NCBI GenBank assembly: GCA_007922225.1
Contig: ML679989.1
Coordinates: forward strand, 22,040,017 to 22,104,016
Origin: Emydura subglobosa
Taxonomy: Eukaryota; Chordata; Testudines; Chelidae
DNA length: 64,000 bases
Direction of reading: 5' to 3'
Every line of letters starts with the position of its first letter. Position 1 is the stretch's first letter. The notes beneath the pieces are model-generated. The model did not search any database, was not told where the DNA came from, and saw only the letters and a list, made by a program, of their open reading frames with translations. Below, piece after piece: positions 55,125 to 64,000 of this stretch. Position numbers and translations under genes: made by a program.

Positions 55125-55750
55125 TGCTTTTTAAGCTAGGGTGGCCACCTTTTCAAAATGCAAAAACGGGACACATGCAGGAGCCCCACCCCCTCTGTGA
55201 CCCCTCCTCTGCTCCTTGTCTTCCCCCTGACTCCCTGCCCCCGGGCCAGAAGGTGGAGCTGGGCTGTGGTAAGAGCCATCCAAGGAGTGGGCTGCTGTGG
55301 GGAGCCCCGGACCCTCCATCTTCCCTGGGCAGGGGGCCGAGAGTAGCCCCGGCCCATGTGCCCACTCCCCAGGGCGTGCTGCTCAGGACAGGTGAAGGGT
55401 CTGGGACTCCAGGGCTCCACACAGCGGTCTGGGCTCTCTGATTTCTGGCCTGGCTCCGGTTTCTGGCTGGGCTGGGGATGGGGCAGGGCTTTACGGGAAG
55501 AGGAGGAGCAGGGGCAGGGCCTCATTGCGAGGAGGGGGTTAAGGCCACCTAAGCTTCCCCCACCCCATCAGGTAAATACTGATGCTGTTCCTGAGCCTCT
55601 TGGGCAAGCATGGAGTGGCACCTCAGGGAATCTGGGACGAATGCTGGCTCAGAGTAATTCAGCCCAGGACTTGAAATGTACATTTCAGGACTGTCCCACC
55701 CAATTCAGTGTGGGTGGTCACGCTACTTTAAGCACCTATCTATAATGTGT
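55125..55750. repeat. GC-rich composite interspersed repeat
   Basis: GGTGGCCACCTTTTCAAAATG and GGGACACATGCAGGAGCCCC open the block, and GAAATGTACATTTCAGGACTG with CCCACCCAATTCAGTGTGGG closes it. It is compositionally distinct from its flanks and resembles known turtle repeats. No coding function. Confidence 0.5.
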
Positions 55751-55829
55751 AGAGAAAAAAGCTGTGTGATCGTGGAAGCTTTAAGCTGAGTACGTATGGG
55801 GGAGGTCTCATGCAGACAGTACTAAAACT

Positions 55830-57490
55830 CAGAATTTCTAAACATTATAGATGACAATTTCCTAATTCAAAAAGTGTTGCATCCAGCATGGGGGAGTTCT
55901 ATATTAGATCTTGTCTTGGGAGATAAAGAGGAATTTATCACAGAACTAAAAATTAGTGGTAGTTTACATGCGAGTGATATGACTTGATTATATTTTGTGT
56001 AACTAGAATAAAGTCTAAACCAGTAATACAGATATTTGGTGCTTTAAAAGAGCCAGTTTCACAAAACTGAAAACAATTATGAGCCAAATAAGGTGGGAGA
56101 AAGAATTTAAACAAAAAGCTGTGACTGATAATTGGGACTGTTTAAAATCATTTTATTAGAGACCCCAAAAGCCACAATCCCACAACTAAAAAAGAAAGTT
56201 GGACTGGTTAGAAAGCCAACCTGGCTTAGAGGGGAAATGAACACAGCTATAAAATATAAAAAATAACAAATATCAGATGAGGAAAGGGTAGTTGATTACA
56301 ATGAATATAAATTAGGAGGTAGGAGTTGTAGAAAAATGGTAATGGAAGCAGAGAAAAAGGACAAAAGAAAAAAAAGTCTATGGCCAGCAGACTTAAGGAC
56401 AATAAAAAAGAGTTTTTGAAGTACATTAGGAACGAAAGGAACCCTAACAATAGTCCTGGTTCATTACTGGATGGAAATGGTGGAATTGTCCATGCAGAAC
56501 AAACAGAACGTTCAATAAATATTTCTATTCTGCACATGGGGAACCAAATGATAGATTCATGTAGCATATGATAATGATGATGAAATACTTTCCACTTCAA
56601 CAGTAACTCAGGAAGATGTTAAATGGAAGCTACTAAACTTAGATCAAGAGTTTTTAAAGAGCTGAGTGAAGAGCTCACTGGCCCATTAATGTTGATTTTC
56701 AATGTCTTGGAACATTGAGGAAGTTCCAGAGGACTGGGAGAAAACTAATGTTGTGCCAATGTTTAAAAAGAGTAATAAGCAGGATGGCCCAGGAAATTAT
56801 AGACCTGTCAGTTTAACCTTAATCCTGGGCAGAGTAATACTATATATTATATATTCCTGCTACAGGAACTGACGAATAAAGAATTAAAGGTGGTAATATA
56901 ATTAATACCAATCAACATGGGCTTATGGAAAATAGATCTTGTCAAACTAACTTTTACACGATTACCGATTTCATTGATAAAAGTAACAGTGTTGATTGGA
57001 TAGACAGACTTCTGTACGGCATTTGGTTTGGTACTGCACAATATTTTGATTAAGAAACTAGAATGATGCAAAATCAACATGGTGAATATTAAATAGATTT
57101 AAAAGTGGCTAACTGAGAGGCCTCAAAAATGTAACTGTAAATGCGGAATCAAATGGGAATGTTTCCAGTGGGGTCCCTCAGGGATCAGTTCTTGGCCCTA
57201 TCCTATTTAACATTTTTATCAGTAACCTGGAAGAAAACATAAAATCATCACAATAAAGTTTGCAGATGACACAAAGAATGGGGGAGTGGTAAATAACGAA
57301 TAGTACAGGTCATTGATACAGAGCAATCTGGGCCACTTGGTAAGCTGGGCACAAGCAAACCATACACATTTTAATATGGCTAACTGTAAATGTGTACATC
57401 TAGGAACAAAGAAAGGGTGGTGGACTCTACCTGGGGAAGTGGTAACTATGAAAAAATACTTGGGGATACATGGTGGATACTGATCTGGAT
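55830..57490 (+). mobile_element. Ancient CR1 LINE, first part
   Basis: A broken + strand translation gives DDNFLIQKVLHPAWGSSILD and LVLGDKEEFI (endonuclease end), then EEVPEDWEKTNVVPMFKKS and [13 protein letters not shown], and later VPQGSVLGPILFNIFIS with FADDTKNG (RT). Its composition is much more AT-rich and its ORFs more decayed than the copies at 7.8 and 37.6 kb, so it belongs to an older lineage. Confidence 0.85.
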
Positions 57491-57497
57491 ACTGGTA

Positions 57498-58552
57498 TGA
57501 CATTCCCCCCTGCAATCTGGACTGGTGTGTAGCTGTGTCACCCCTAGGCCCTGACTTACTCTGCTTTACTGTGTGAACTACCCACTCCTGGGTCAGCCTA
57601 TGCCCAGCCTCCTGCGAGTAATTGGTCCCTGACTTAGTGAAGAGGTGCTTCTGGCCAACCGCTCATGGGATTGACTCCCAGCAAACACCCGCAGTCCCAG
57701 ATGCAACCCTGGGCACTGCCGTCTTACAGCGTTCAGTGCTGTACACTGCACCCTGCAAGCTCATTACCTTATTCCATCAATTTATCAAAGAAATTGATAT
57801 GCACGAGCTCTGTCACTCTAAGCGAAGTCTCTACACGCACTCAATCTACCTGCATGGCTTTAGATAAAACAAACAAATATGTTTATTGATTACAGCAAGA
57901 TTTTAAGTGATTATAAGCCAGAAAAATATGAATCAAGGTTTGATCATAATTAATTAAAGAATAAATTGCATCCTAAACTAAACTCAACACTTTAGTGGCC
58001 TATCAGTCTGTGATGCTCGCTTACCCCACCGGGTGCTGAAGCCAGCCCTCCTCCCTCCCTGCCCCGTGGGCAGTCTGTCAGTGTTCTTGATGTTGCTTGC
58101 TAGATGGATTCCAAAGGAGAGCTCCAGAGACAAAGATGCCTCTGCCTTTAACAAGTTTCCTCGTCACCCCCTGGGGTCAGGTGATTGGCCATGTCCGACA
58201 ATGGGCATGATTTCCTCCACTTGAGTCATATGAGCATCAGGCCAGTCCATTGTTCCTGTATGTATGCCTCTGCCAGGCGTGATCCTCACTCAGCTTTGTG
58301 TTTGCCTGGATCTATTCAAGCCATGGGAGACACACATTTGGGAATATCACAAAACAGAGTTTCATAACCATGTATGTAGGACATTGCAGGAAACATGCTA
58401 CCATAGCACTAGTGTTCAGCGTGTTATGAGCATTCCAAAAACACCTTCCATGGCAAACTTTGCATCAGACCATACACAGTTACACTGTAAGGCTGAACAT
58501 GAATGATACACAAATCACACTATAAGGGTGTACATGGGGTACTGCATGTCAC
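57498..58552. mobile_element. LTR-like insertion inside the ancient CR1
   Basis: About 1,055 bp interrupt the CR1, starting TGACATTCCCCCCTGCAATC and ending ACTGCATGTCACA, so it has TG...CA-style ends. It contains AAACAAATATGTTTATTGATT and is non-coding. CR1 sequence resumes at CTGGAACATGAGTTCCAAG. A solo-LTR-like origin is inferred. I could not define a target-site duplication. Confidence 0.5.
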
Positions 58553-58554
58553 AG

Positions 58555-58975
58555 CTGGAACATGAGTTCCAAGTGCAATGCAGGGACCAAAGGACCTAAA
58601 GTGATCTTGGGATGCATAAATGGGAATCTCAAGTAGAAGTAAAGAAGTTACTTTACCTCTGTATCTGGCACTGGTGTGACTGCTGCTGGAACACTGTCTC
58701 TAGCTCCAGTGCCCACAACTGAAGAAGGATGTTGAAGAATTGGAGAGGATTCAGAGCAGAGCCAGAAGAACGATTAAAGGATTGGAAAACCTGCCACAAT
58801 CTATTTCACTTAACAAAGAGGTGTGACTTGATCACAGGTGTATGTACCTACATGGGGAACGGAAATTTGATAACAGAGTGTTTTTAAATCTAGCAGACAA
58901 AGGTCTAGCACTATGCAATGGCTGGAAGTGGAAGCCACACAATTTCAGACTGCAAATAATGTACATTTTTAATTG
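58555..58975 (+). mobile_element. Ancient CR1 LINE, second part after the insertion
   Basis: TGATCTTGGGATGCATAAATGG, GAAGTTACTTTACCTCTGTATC, GAGGATTCAGAGCAGAGCCAG and GATTGGAAAACCTGCC follow the order of the CR1 C-terminal coding region and 3' UTR, continuing the element broken at about 57490. Confidence 0.8.
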
Positions 58976-59395
58976 TGGGGGTGTGATGGGATCCCGGGCA
59001 CAACCTGGCACTGTAGGACCACTGTGCCCTTAGCTCCAGCCTGGGCTGGCTCCCACAGTGCCCATGCCAAGCACAAACCCCTCCAGGTGCTGTGATCGCT
59101 CAGCCACCAATGTGTGGAGACCCCCACCCAGCTACATTGCACGGATGCTCCTGGAGCCATTCATGACTCACATAGAGAGAGGCACCAGCCAATCCCCCAG
59201 CCCCCTGCCTTGCACCCCAGAAATACACCAGCTTACATCTCTCAAGACTCCCTTGCACATTGCAAGCTCATTAATTAGTTCACCACTCCAACAAAGGTAG
59301 TGGGTGTGCAACAGCCCTTAGTAACCTGAGCTGAGATTCTCTAAGCACGTCAGCCAAAATACACTGTTTTAGGTAAAATATAAAACAGATTTATT
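58976..59395. mobile_element. LTR-like repeat fragment, unnamed
   Basis: It begins TGTGATGGGATCCCGGGC and CTCCAGCCTGGGCTGGCTC, and ends near AAACAGATTTATTAAC. The phrases are familiar from turtle LTR-type repeats. No coding sequence is seen, and boundaries are approximate. Confidence 0.4.
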
Positions 59396-59399
59396 AACA

Positions 59400-59990
59400 T
59401 GGGTGGCACGTGAACTGCCCATTCGGGGAGGCTATCTCCCGCCCCGCCCCTTTTGCGTGAGGCCCCATCCCTTTTACCCCTCCCCCACCAAAGCCCCGCC
59501 CTGGAGCGGCCTGATCCCCAAGCCGGCCGGGCGGCCCCAGTCCCAGAGTGCCAATCCACCCTGGCCCGAGGCTGATTGGCCGACCCCCCAGGCTAGTTGG
59601 CCCACCCCAGCAGCACCAGAGTGCCGGGCGGCCTGAGCCCCAGTGCCAGAGCACCCCAGCGCCAGAATACTGGGTGACCTGAGCACCCCAGCCCACCGCA
59701 TCTCAGCAGCAGCCTGCCCTGACCCAGAGCGCAGCCCCACCCCAGCACCGAGCCCACCTCAGCACCAGAACTCCGGGTGGCCAAAGAACCAGGCTGGCTG
59801 GGGGGCCTGAGTACCACCTCGCCCCAGTGCCAGAGTGCTGGCCCAGGCTGCCCCAACGCTGGCCACCCCGGCCCTGGAGAGCTGGGCTGGGCTGGCCCGC
59901 GCCAGCCCCAAAGAGCCAGGAAGGTGCAGGGCTGCTTGGTGGAGAACCTAGGGACAGCTGAGTTGGTGGGGGATGGATGGGGGCTTTGTG
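59400..59990. repeat. GC-rich degenerate minisatellite-like block
   Basis: Imperfect reiterations of CCCCAGxGCCAGAGxxCxGGGxGGCCTGAG-like units recur from about 59610 to 59850 within a wider CCCC/GGCC-rich segment. Open frames on both strands follow the repeat and are not genes. Confidence 0.5.
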
Positions 59991-60084
59991 GGTTTTGGGG
60001 AGGTGTCTCTGGGCAGATTGGGGCAGCTGGGTGGATCTCCACAAGGCTCGAAGGCCAGGTGTATAATATCACTCAGGGAAGGGG

Positions 60085-60260
60085 CAGTTCTAAAGGATAG
60101 AGCACTGGACTGGGACTCGGCAGATCTGGGTTTTATTCCTAGCTCGGCCACTGACTTTCTGGGTGACCTTGGGCAAGTTACGTCCCCTCTCTGTGCCTCA
60201 GTTTCCCTATATGTAAAATAGGGATAATGAGCCTGACCTCCTATGTAAAGTGAAAGTTGA
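60085..60260 (+). repeat. MIR-type SINE
   Basis: GAGCACTGGACTGGGACTCGG, GGGTGACCTTGGGCAAGTTAC and CTCAGTTTCCCTATATGTAA are the MIR head and core in order. Confidence 0.93.
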
Positions 60261-61327
60261 AATCAGTTGATAAGAAATGGTAGATAAGACTGGGCATTGA
60301 TCCATAGCTGAATTTCATTTATCATTAATTCATATCATTTATTTGGATTTTTTTTTTATTAATGCTGACATTGTGCTTGGGCCAGCACAGGATAAAAATA
60401 CAGGCGCTCCGTGACCTGAGACTGCAACGTCACAGTAAAATCTCACATTCCCTTCGCTTCATTTTTTTCCTAATGCTGTTTCTGCTTGATGTGGCAGACC
60501 CCCGTCCACAGGTTTAACACAGACCAATAATAATCCCACACTAGGTCTTTTATTTACAAACTCTCCAATAACAGTCTCTTCCTGGGTCCTGTATCTGTCG
60601 TCCAGAGGCTGGAACTCAAACGCCACCGTGTGGAATTCTGGGGTAATCATAATAACACTGCACCTTTAAGCCAGGGTAATCAAAGCACTTTGCAAAAGCA
60701 ATCAATTCACTTCTGGAAAGCACTGGATTGCAGTCATCTCTGGAGTGGAATACAGGAGCTGTTTAACAGTACACAGAAGCACTATGCAATACTGTAAAAC
60801 AGGACATTCAGAAGCATGCCATCTGCTACGGAAACTACCAGGGATTTAGGGAGAGGAATACTATTACAAGCACTTCTGTGAAACACGCAGTTATTAGCAC
60901 TCAGGCCTTAGCAGAGCTCCAGCAGCAACGGAATGGAGCCTTAATTCAGGAGAGACACGAATCACCAGCACCGAGCTGAGGTCTCCTTTCCACCTACTGA
61001 CCAGACCCAGGGCAACTTATCTGATACATTCTAACTACAGCGCAGGACAAAGTTCTGGGCAATGTCTGTAGTGCCCAGGCCTGCTGGAGGATCACACAGG
61101 ATGGACCATTCACCAGACACATTGTAGGAGTCTAGAGTTCTACGCACTACGTCCAGGATACACAGAGCTGGGCATGACATCTGGTAGCCTATCCCCGTAC
61201 ATCCATTTTCAAAGTCTTGCAAACCACTTCTTCTGGGACCAAGCTCAAAAATAAATTGGCTAAAATTAGTGAGAAGCATCAATAATAGTGTTTAAATCAG
61301 CCATTTTAACCAAGCGTTTCTCTTTTT
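60261..61327. other. Intergenic, nothing recognised
   Basis: No gene or named repeat was seen. A T tract lies at about 60349-60358. Confidence 0.4.
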
Positions 61328-61595
61328 AGCCACGGATGGGGCACTGGGCTGGGAGTCAGAAGATCTGGGCTCAATTCCTGGCTCTGCCATTGAGCTCCTG
61401 GGTGATATTGGGTAAGTCATTTCCCCTTGCAGAGCCTCTGTTTCACCTGACGCTTTATCCGTATTGTCTATTTAGACTGCAAGCTGTTTGGGACAGCGAC
61501 TGTCTTTCTTTCTGTTTGTACAGCACCCGGCACAATGGGGCCCTGCTCTTGGCTGAAGCCCCTGGATGCTACTGGAATAACATTAGATAGTGCCA
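61328..61595 (+). repeat. MIR-related SINE with long tail
   Basis: GGGGCACTGGGCTGGGAGTCAG, CTGGGTGATATTGGGTAAGTC, CAGCACCCGGCACAATGGGGC and GGATGCTACTGGAATAACATT occur in order. The tail with GGCACAATGGGGCCCTG is typical of amniote MIR-like SINEs. Confidence 0.85.
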
Positions 61596-61689
61596 TTGTA
61601 AACCTCAGCCACTAAATCCCCCGGAGTGTACCTCCATGGCAATAGCTGGATCCATCCCATCTTCCATGTGAGAAGTGTTTTGCCCTCAA

Positions 61690-61970
61690 GCTGTCATCAT
61701 TCTCCATGGCTCCGAATCCCGCATAGCTTAGTATTTTCATTAACAACTTGGATAATGGAGTGGAGAGGATGCGTATAACATTGCGAATGACACCACACTG
61801 GGAGGGGTTGCAAGCACTTTGGGGGACAGGATTAGAATTCAAAACGACCTTGGAAAATTGATCTGAAATCAGCAAGATGAAATTCAGTAAAGACCAGTGC
61901 AAAGTTCTCCACTGAGCAAGAAAAAAATCAAATGCATGTTCTGGTGTCCTGCCATCACTGAGAATGATTT
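61690..61970 (+). mobile_element. CR1-like reverse-transcriptase fragment
   Basis: The translation gives VFINNLDNGVERM, then FKTTLEN and MKFSKDQCKVLH, which correspond to the block around and after the RT active site in CR1/L3-type LINEs. It is broken by stops and about 280 bp long. Confidence 0.7.
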
Positions 61971-62280
61971 TGATCAATAGGCGAGCAGCCGACACCCCAC
62001 ACTTAGCATACCCTCTCTGTACACTCATCTCAGACATCATTTGGAAGCCTATTATATCTACTTTAAGATGAACTATGATATGGAGCTATCAAGTGATGCT
62101 GTTACCATAGAAATGGGGATAAACAGTGATGCCATCAACACATTAAAATGACCACTTGGAAATATTCGCCTTGGTTTCTGTTAGTTTAATGACTCTCTGT
62201 ATTATTTCAAGACATAAAGTCAGATTTCTTTGTGAAATTTGTAAAGGTATTATTGAAATGCAGTAGTGCTGGTGGCAATT

Positions 62281-63970
62281 CTAGTCCATATTGTTCTCAT
62301 CATCTTGTCCATCAGTATAATCCCTGTCGAGCTCTGGGTGGATGGGTGGGTTACCACAGGCTGCATTGCCTTGGCATGGACAGTTCTGTGCAGAGCAGAT
62401 TGTTCTGACCACAGACACAGCTGAATGTGCAGTGACCCCTACTGCTACAGGCACAAAGAAAGTCTTGGAAAAGCTCAGATAACATTGGGCTCTTGTAGAA
62501 TCCAGGACATAGCTCCTCATCTCCACCTTTCCAGCCATCTGGCAATGGTGATCCAATATCTGATTTACCTATGAGCAAAGACATCCAAATCTTGCTCTGC
62601 CCAGATGCTCTTTTGACATGCTCTTCAAAACTGTCCTCACATGATGGGAATTTGGCCAGTGACTTGTCCTTTCTGATATCTAGATTGAGGCACAAGCAAT
62701 TCAGATCTTTGTGGGTGTACTTTTCTTTCTTGCTCTGATCATACAGCCTGGCCACTGACTTCCCTTAAGCAGAAATTGTGGCTTGTCCGTCCCACTCTCC
62801 CAATTTGGCAAGATCTCTGAAGCGGTAAACTCCCTTTATTTTGGCAACCTTAAACACAGATCGTTTTTCCCATACCAAACAGGGACAACGCAGAGTCCTG
62901 TTAGCATGTGCACAGCTGGAAGTAAGTTATCAAAGTCAGGAGTAACCACATCATAAATAGCATGCACAGGTATGAAGCGCTGATGGTAATGGTGCCTGTT
63001 TCATGTAGATTGGAAAGTAATGAGCAGCCAGGACCAAAACATCCGTGGCAGGTTACCTAACTACTATGGTCCTCTGATACCAAGAGACCCCAAACCAGTA
63101 TTGGCACACACAGCATGCAGAAGCATCTTTGTGTCCACTTCTTCTTGAGTGATGTACAAGTCTTGGGATTCTTCAACAGCTGTACTGAGGACTGTCTTTG
63201 CTACTTCACCACTGCATGGCGTGGTGGGTCCACTCCTCAACTCTCAGTGCATTCTGAGCCAGAGATTCACAGAGCAGTTTTACAAGGGGCTGCTTGCTGG
63301 ATGTTACATTTAGAAATTTTTCTCAGGGAGGCACAGGGCATCCACCAAATACCTGGGCAGAGTGACTTTTCTTTCTCATACTTCAGTGACTTTTTTTGTC
63401 ATGCTGGACTACCCACAAATGGTTCTTGACATAGCACTCAAGCCATGGAATGGAAGGACTTTTTCCACCAGTGATCTCTATTCTGATGTCTATATTATCA
63501 TCTCCTTCATGGATGAGATTTCCACCAGCATGAAGTGGTAGGATTCCATCTGGAATGAACAAAGAAGCCTTCCTGATTCAGTTTTTGCAGCACTAGCGAT
63601 GAACCACCTTTGCTCATCGTAACTGATGCAGAAGCTATGAAGGTGCAGGATGTTAATTGAAAGACCCTAAGTCATGGTATAGCTGTGCAGCAAAGCCTAT
63701 GTGCAGTGGTGTGATGACTTTGGAACTGTTAAATATGATGCAATCTGCAGTTCAGAGGCACCTTCTTTGAATGTCTTCTGAAAGATGATAATCATTGGTG
63801 GCTGAATTATACACCTCTTTATCTGTCAAGCAAAGGACAGACTCTGGCACCAACTGGAGCACAAAAGTAATCTGTATCTCTGTAAACTATAATCACCTGG
63901 CTTTGGATAACATCCTGCAGCTTTCATTTTGTCTATTTCAGGCGGAAGGATTGAAGAGGCATTATACAAA
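62281..63970 (-). pseudogene. Broken ORF of an unnamed, TE-like animal protein family with Cys-rich tail
   Basis: On the minus strand, from right to left, similarity-like blocks occur in order: GDDNIDIRIEITGGKSPSI (about 63430-63530, near stops), LPAVHMLTG with WYGKNDLCL (about 62850-62930), then the longest frame (62755-62351). That frame contains LYDQSKKEKYTHKDLN, SFEEHVKRASGQSKIWMS and a Cys-rich end CACSSRGHCTFSCVCG. The order DN-D...DG, LPAxHxLTGCD, HxxRAxxQxxIW and a Cys-rich tail matches, from memory, a widespread uncharacterised metazoan family. Several stops and frameshifts show it is dead, and a TAA precedes the 62755 block in frame. Whether it is a retrogene or part of a transposon is open. 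Confidence 0.45.
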
Positions 63971-64000
63971 AACCACTTGTTCATTTGAAAGCTGTTCATC

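Noticed and set aside
59593..60072. Minus-strand frame of 159 codons
   Set aside because: It follows a degenerate GC-rich tandem repeat and part of a MIR; the residue pattern simply mirrors the repeat unit.
53301..64000. Possible C8G, lipocalin or other gene next to FBXW5 as in mammals
   Set aside because: No lipocalin-like or other exon could be recognised. The interval is repeats plus one decayed ORF.

Overview
This window is eukaryotic nuclear DNA, most likely from a turtle. The evidence is intron-split vertebrate genes, abundant CR1 LINEs (some only mildly decayed), MIR-type SINEs, a DIRS-type tyrosine-recombinase retroelement, short inverted-repeat DNA elements and palindromic foldback repeats. 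That mixture fits Testudines best; a crocodilian is less likely. The order assignment is an inference from repeat style, not from a search.

Two protein-coding genes are supported, facing each other. On the + strand (7,284-22,673) lie the last seven coding exons of TRAF2: zinc fingers, coiled coil and the complete MATH/TRAF-C domain to the stop codon. The exons for the RING finger and first zinc finger are not seen and should lie left of base 1. On the - strand (31,111-50,678) lies a complete FBXW5: eight coding exons whose splice phases all agree, giving 1,776 coding bases (591 residues). A GC- and CpG-rich block at about 52,770-53,300 is its probable promoter and non-coding first exon. The two stop codons are 8.4 kb apart. 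As I recall, the human pair on 9q34 is also convergent and adjacent.

Region by region: 1-7.3 kb is TRAF2 intron with a GC-rich composite repeat and an L2-like relic. 7.3-22.7 kb holds TRAF2 exons, with a CR1 copy, inverted-repeat elements, a foldback element and MIRs in the introns. 22.7-31.1 kb is GC-rich DNA that should contain both 3' UTRs. 31.1-50.7 kb is FBXW5; its large intron at 33.7-43.0 kb carries a decayed DIRS-type element split by a 5'-truncated CR1. 53.3-64 kb has no recognised host gene: it holds MIRs, an old CR1 interrupted by an LTR-like insertion, other repeats, and at the right edge a broken minus-strand ORF of an unnamed animal protein family with a Cys-rich tail.

TRAF2 and FBXW5 are both ubiquitin-linked: one is a TNF-receptor signalling adaptor/E3, the other a cullin-RING substrate receptor. 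Nothing in the sequence shows that they work together. The most unusual structure is a pair of CR1 copies in opposite orientation (7.8-9.6 kb and 37.6-40.1 kb) that share about 270 bp of non-CR1 sequence beyond their 3' ends at roughly 95% identity by eye. I found no new defence or biosynthetic system.
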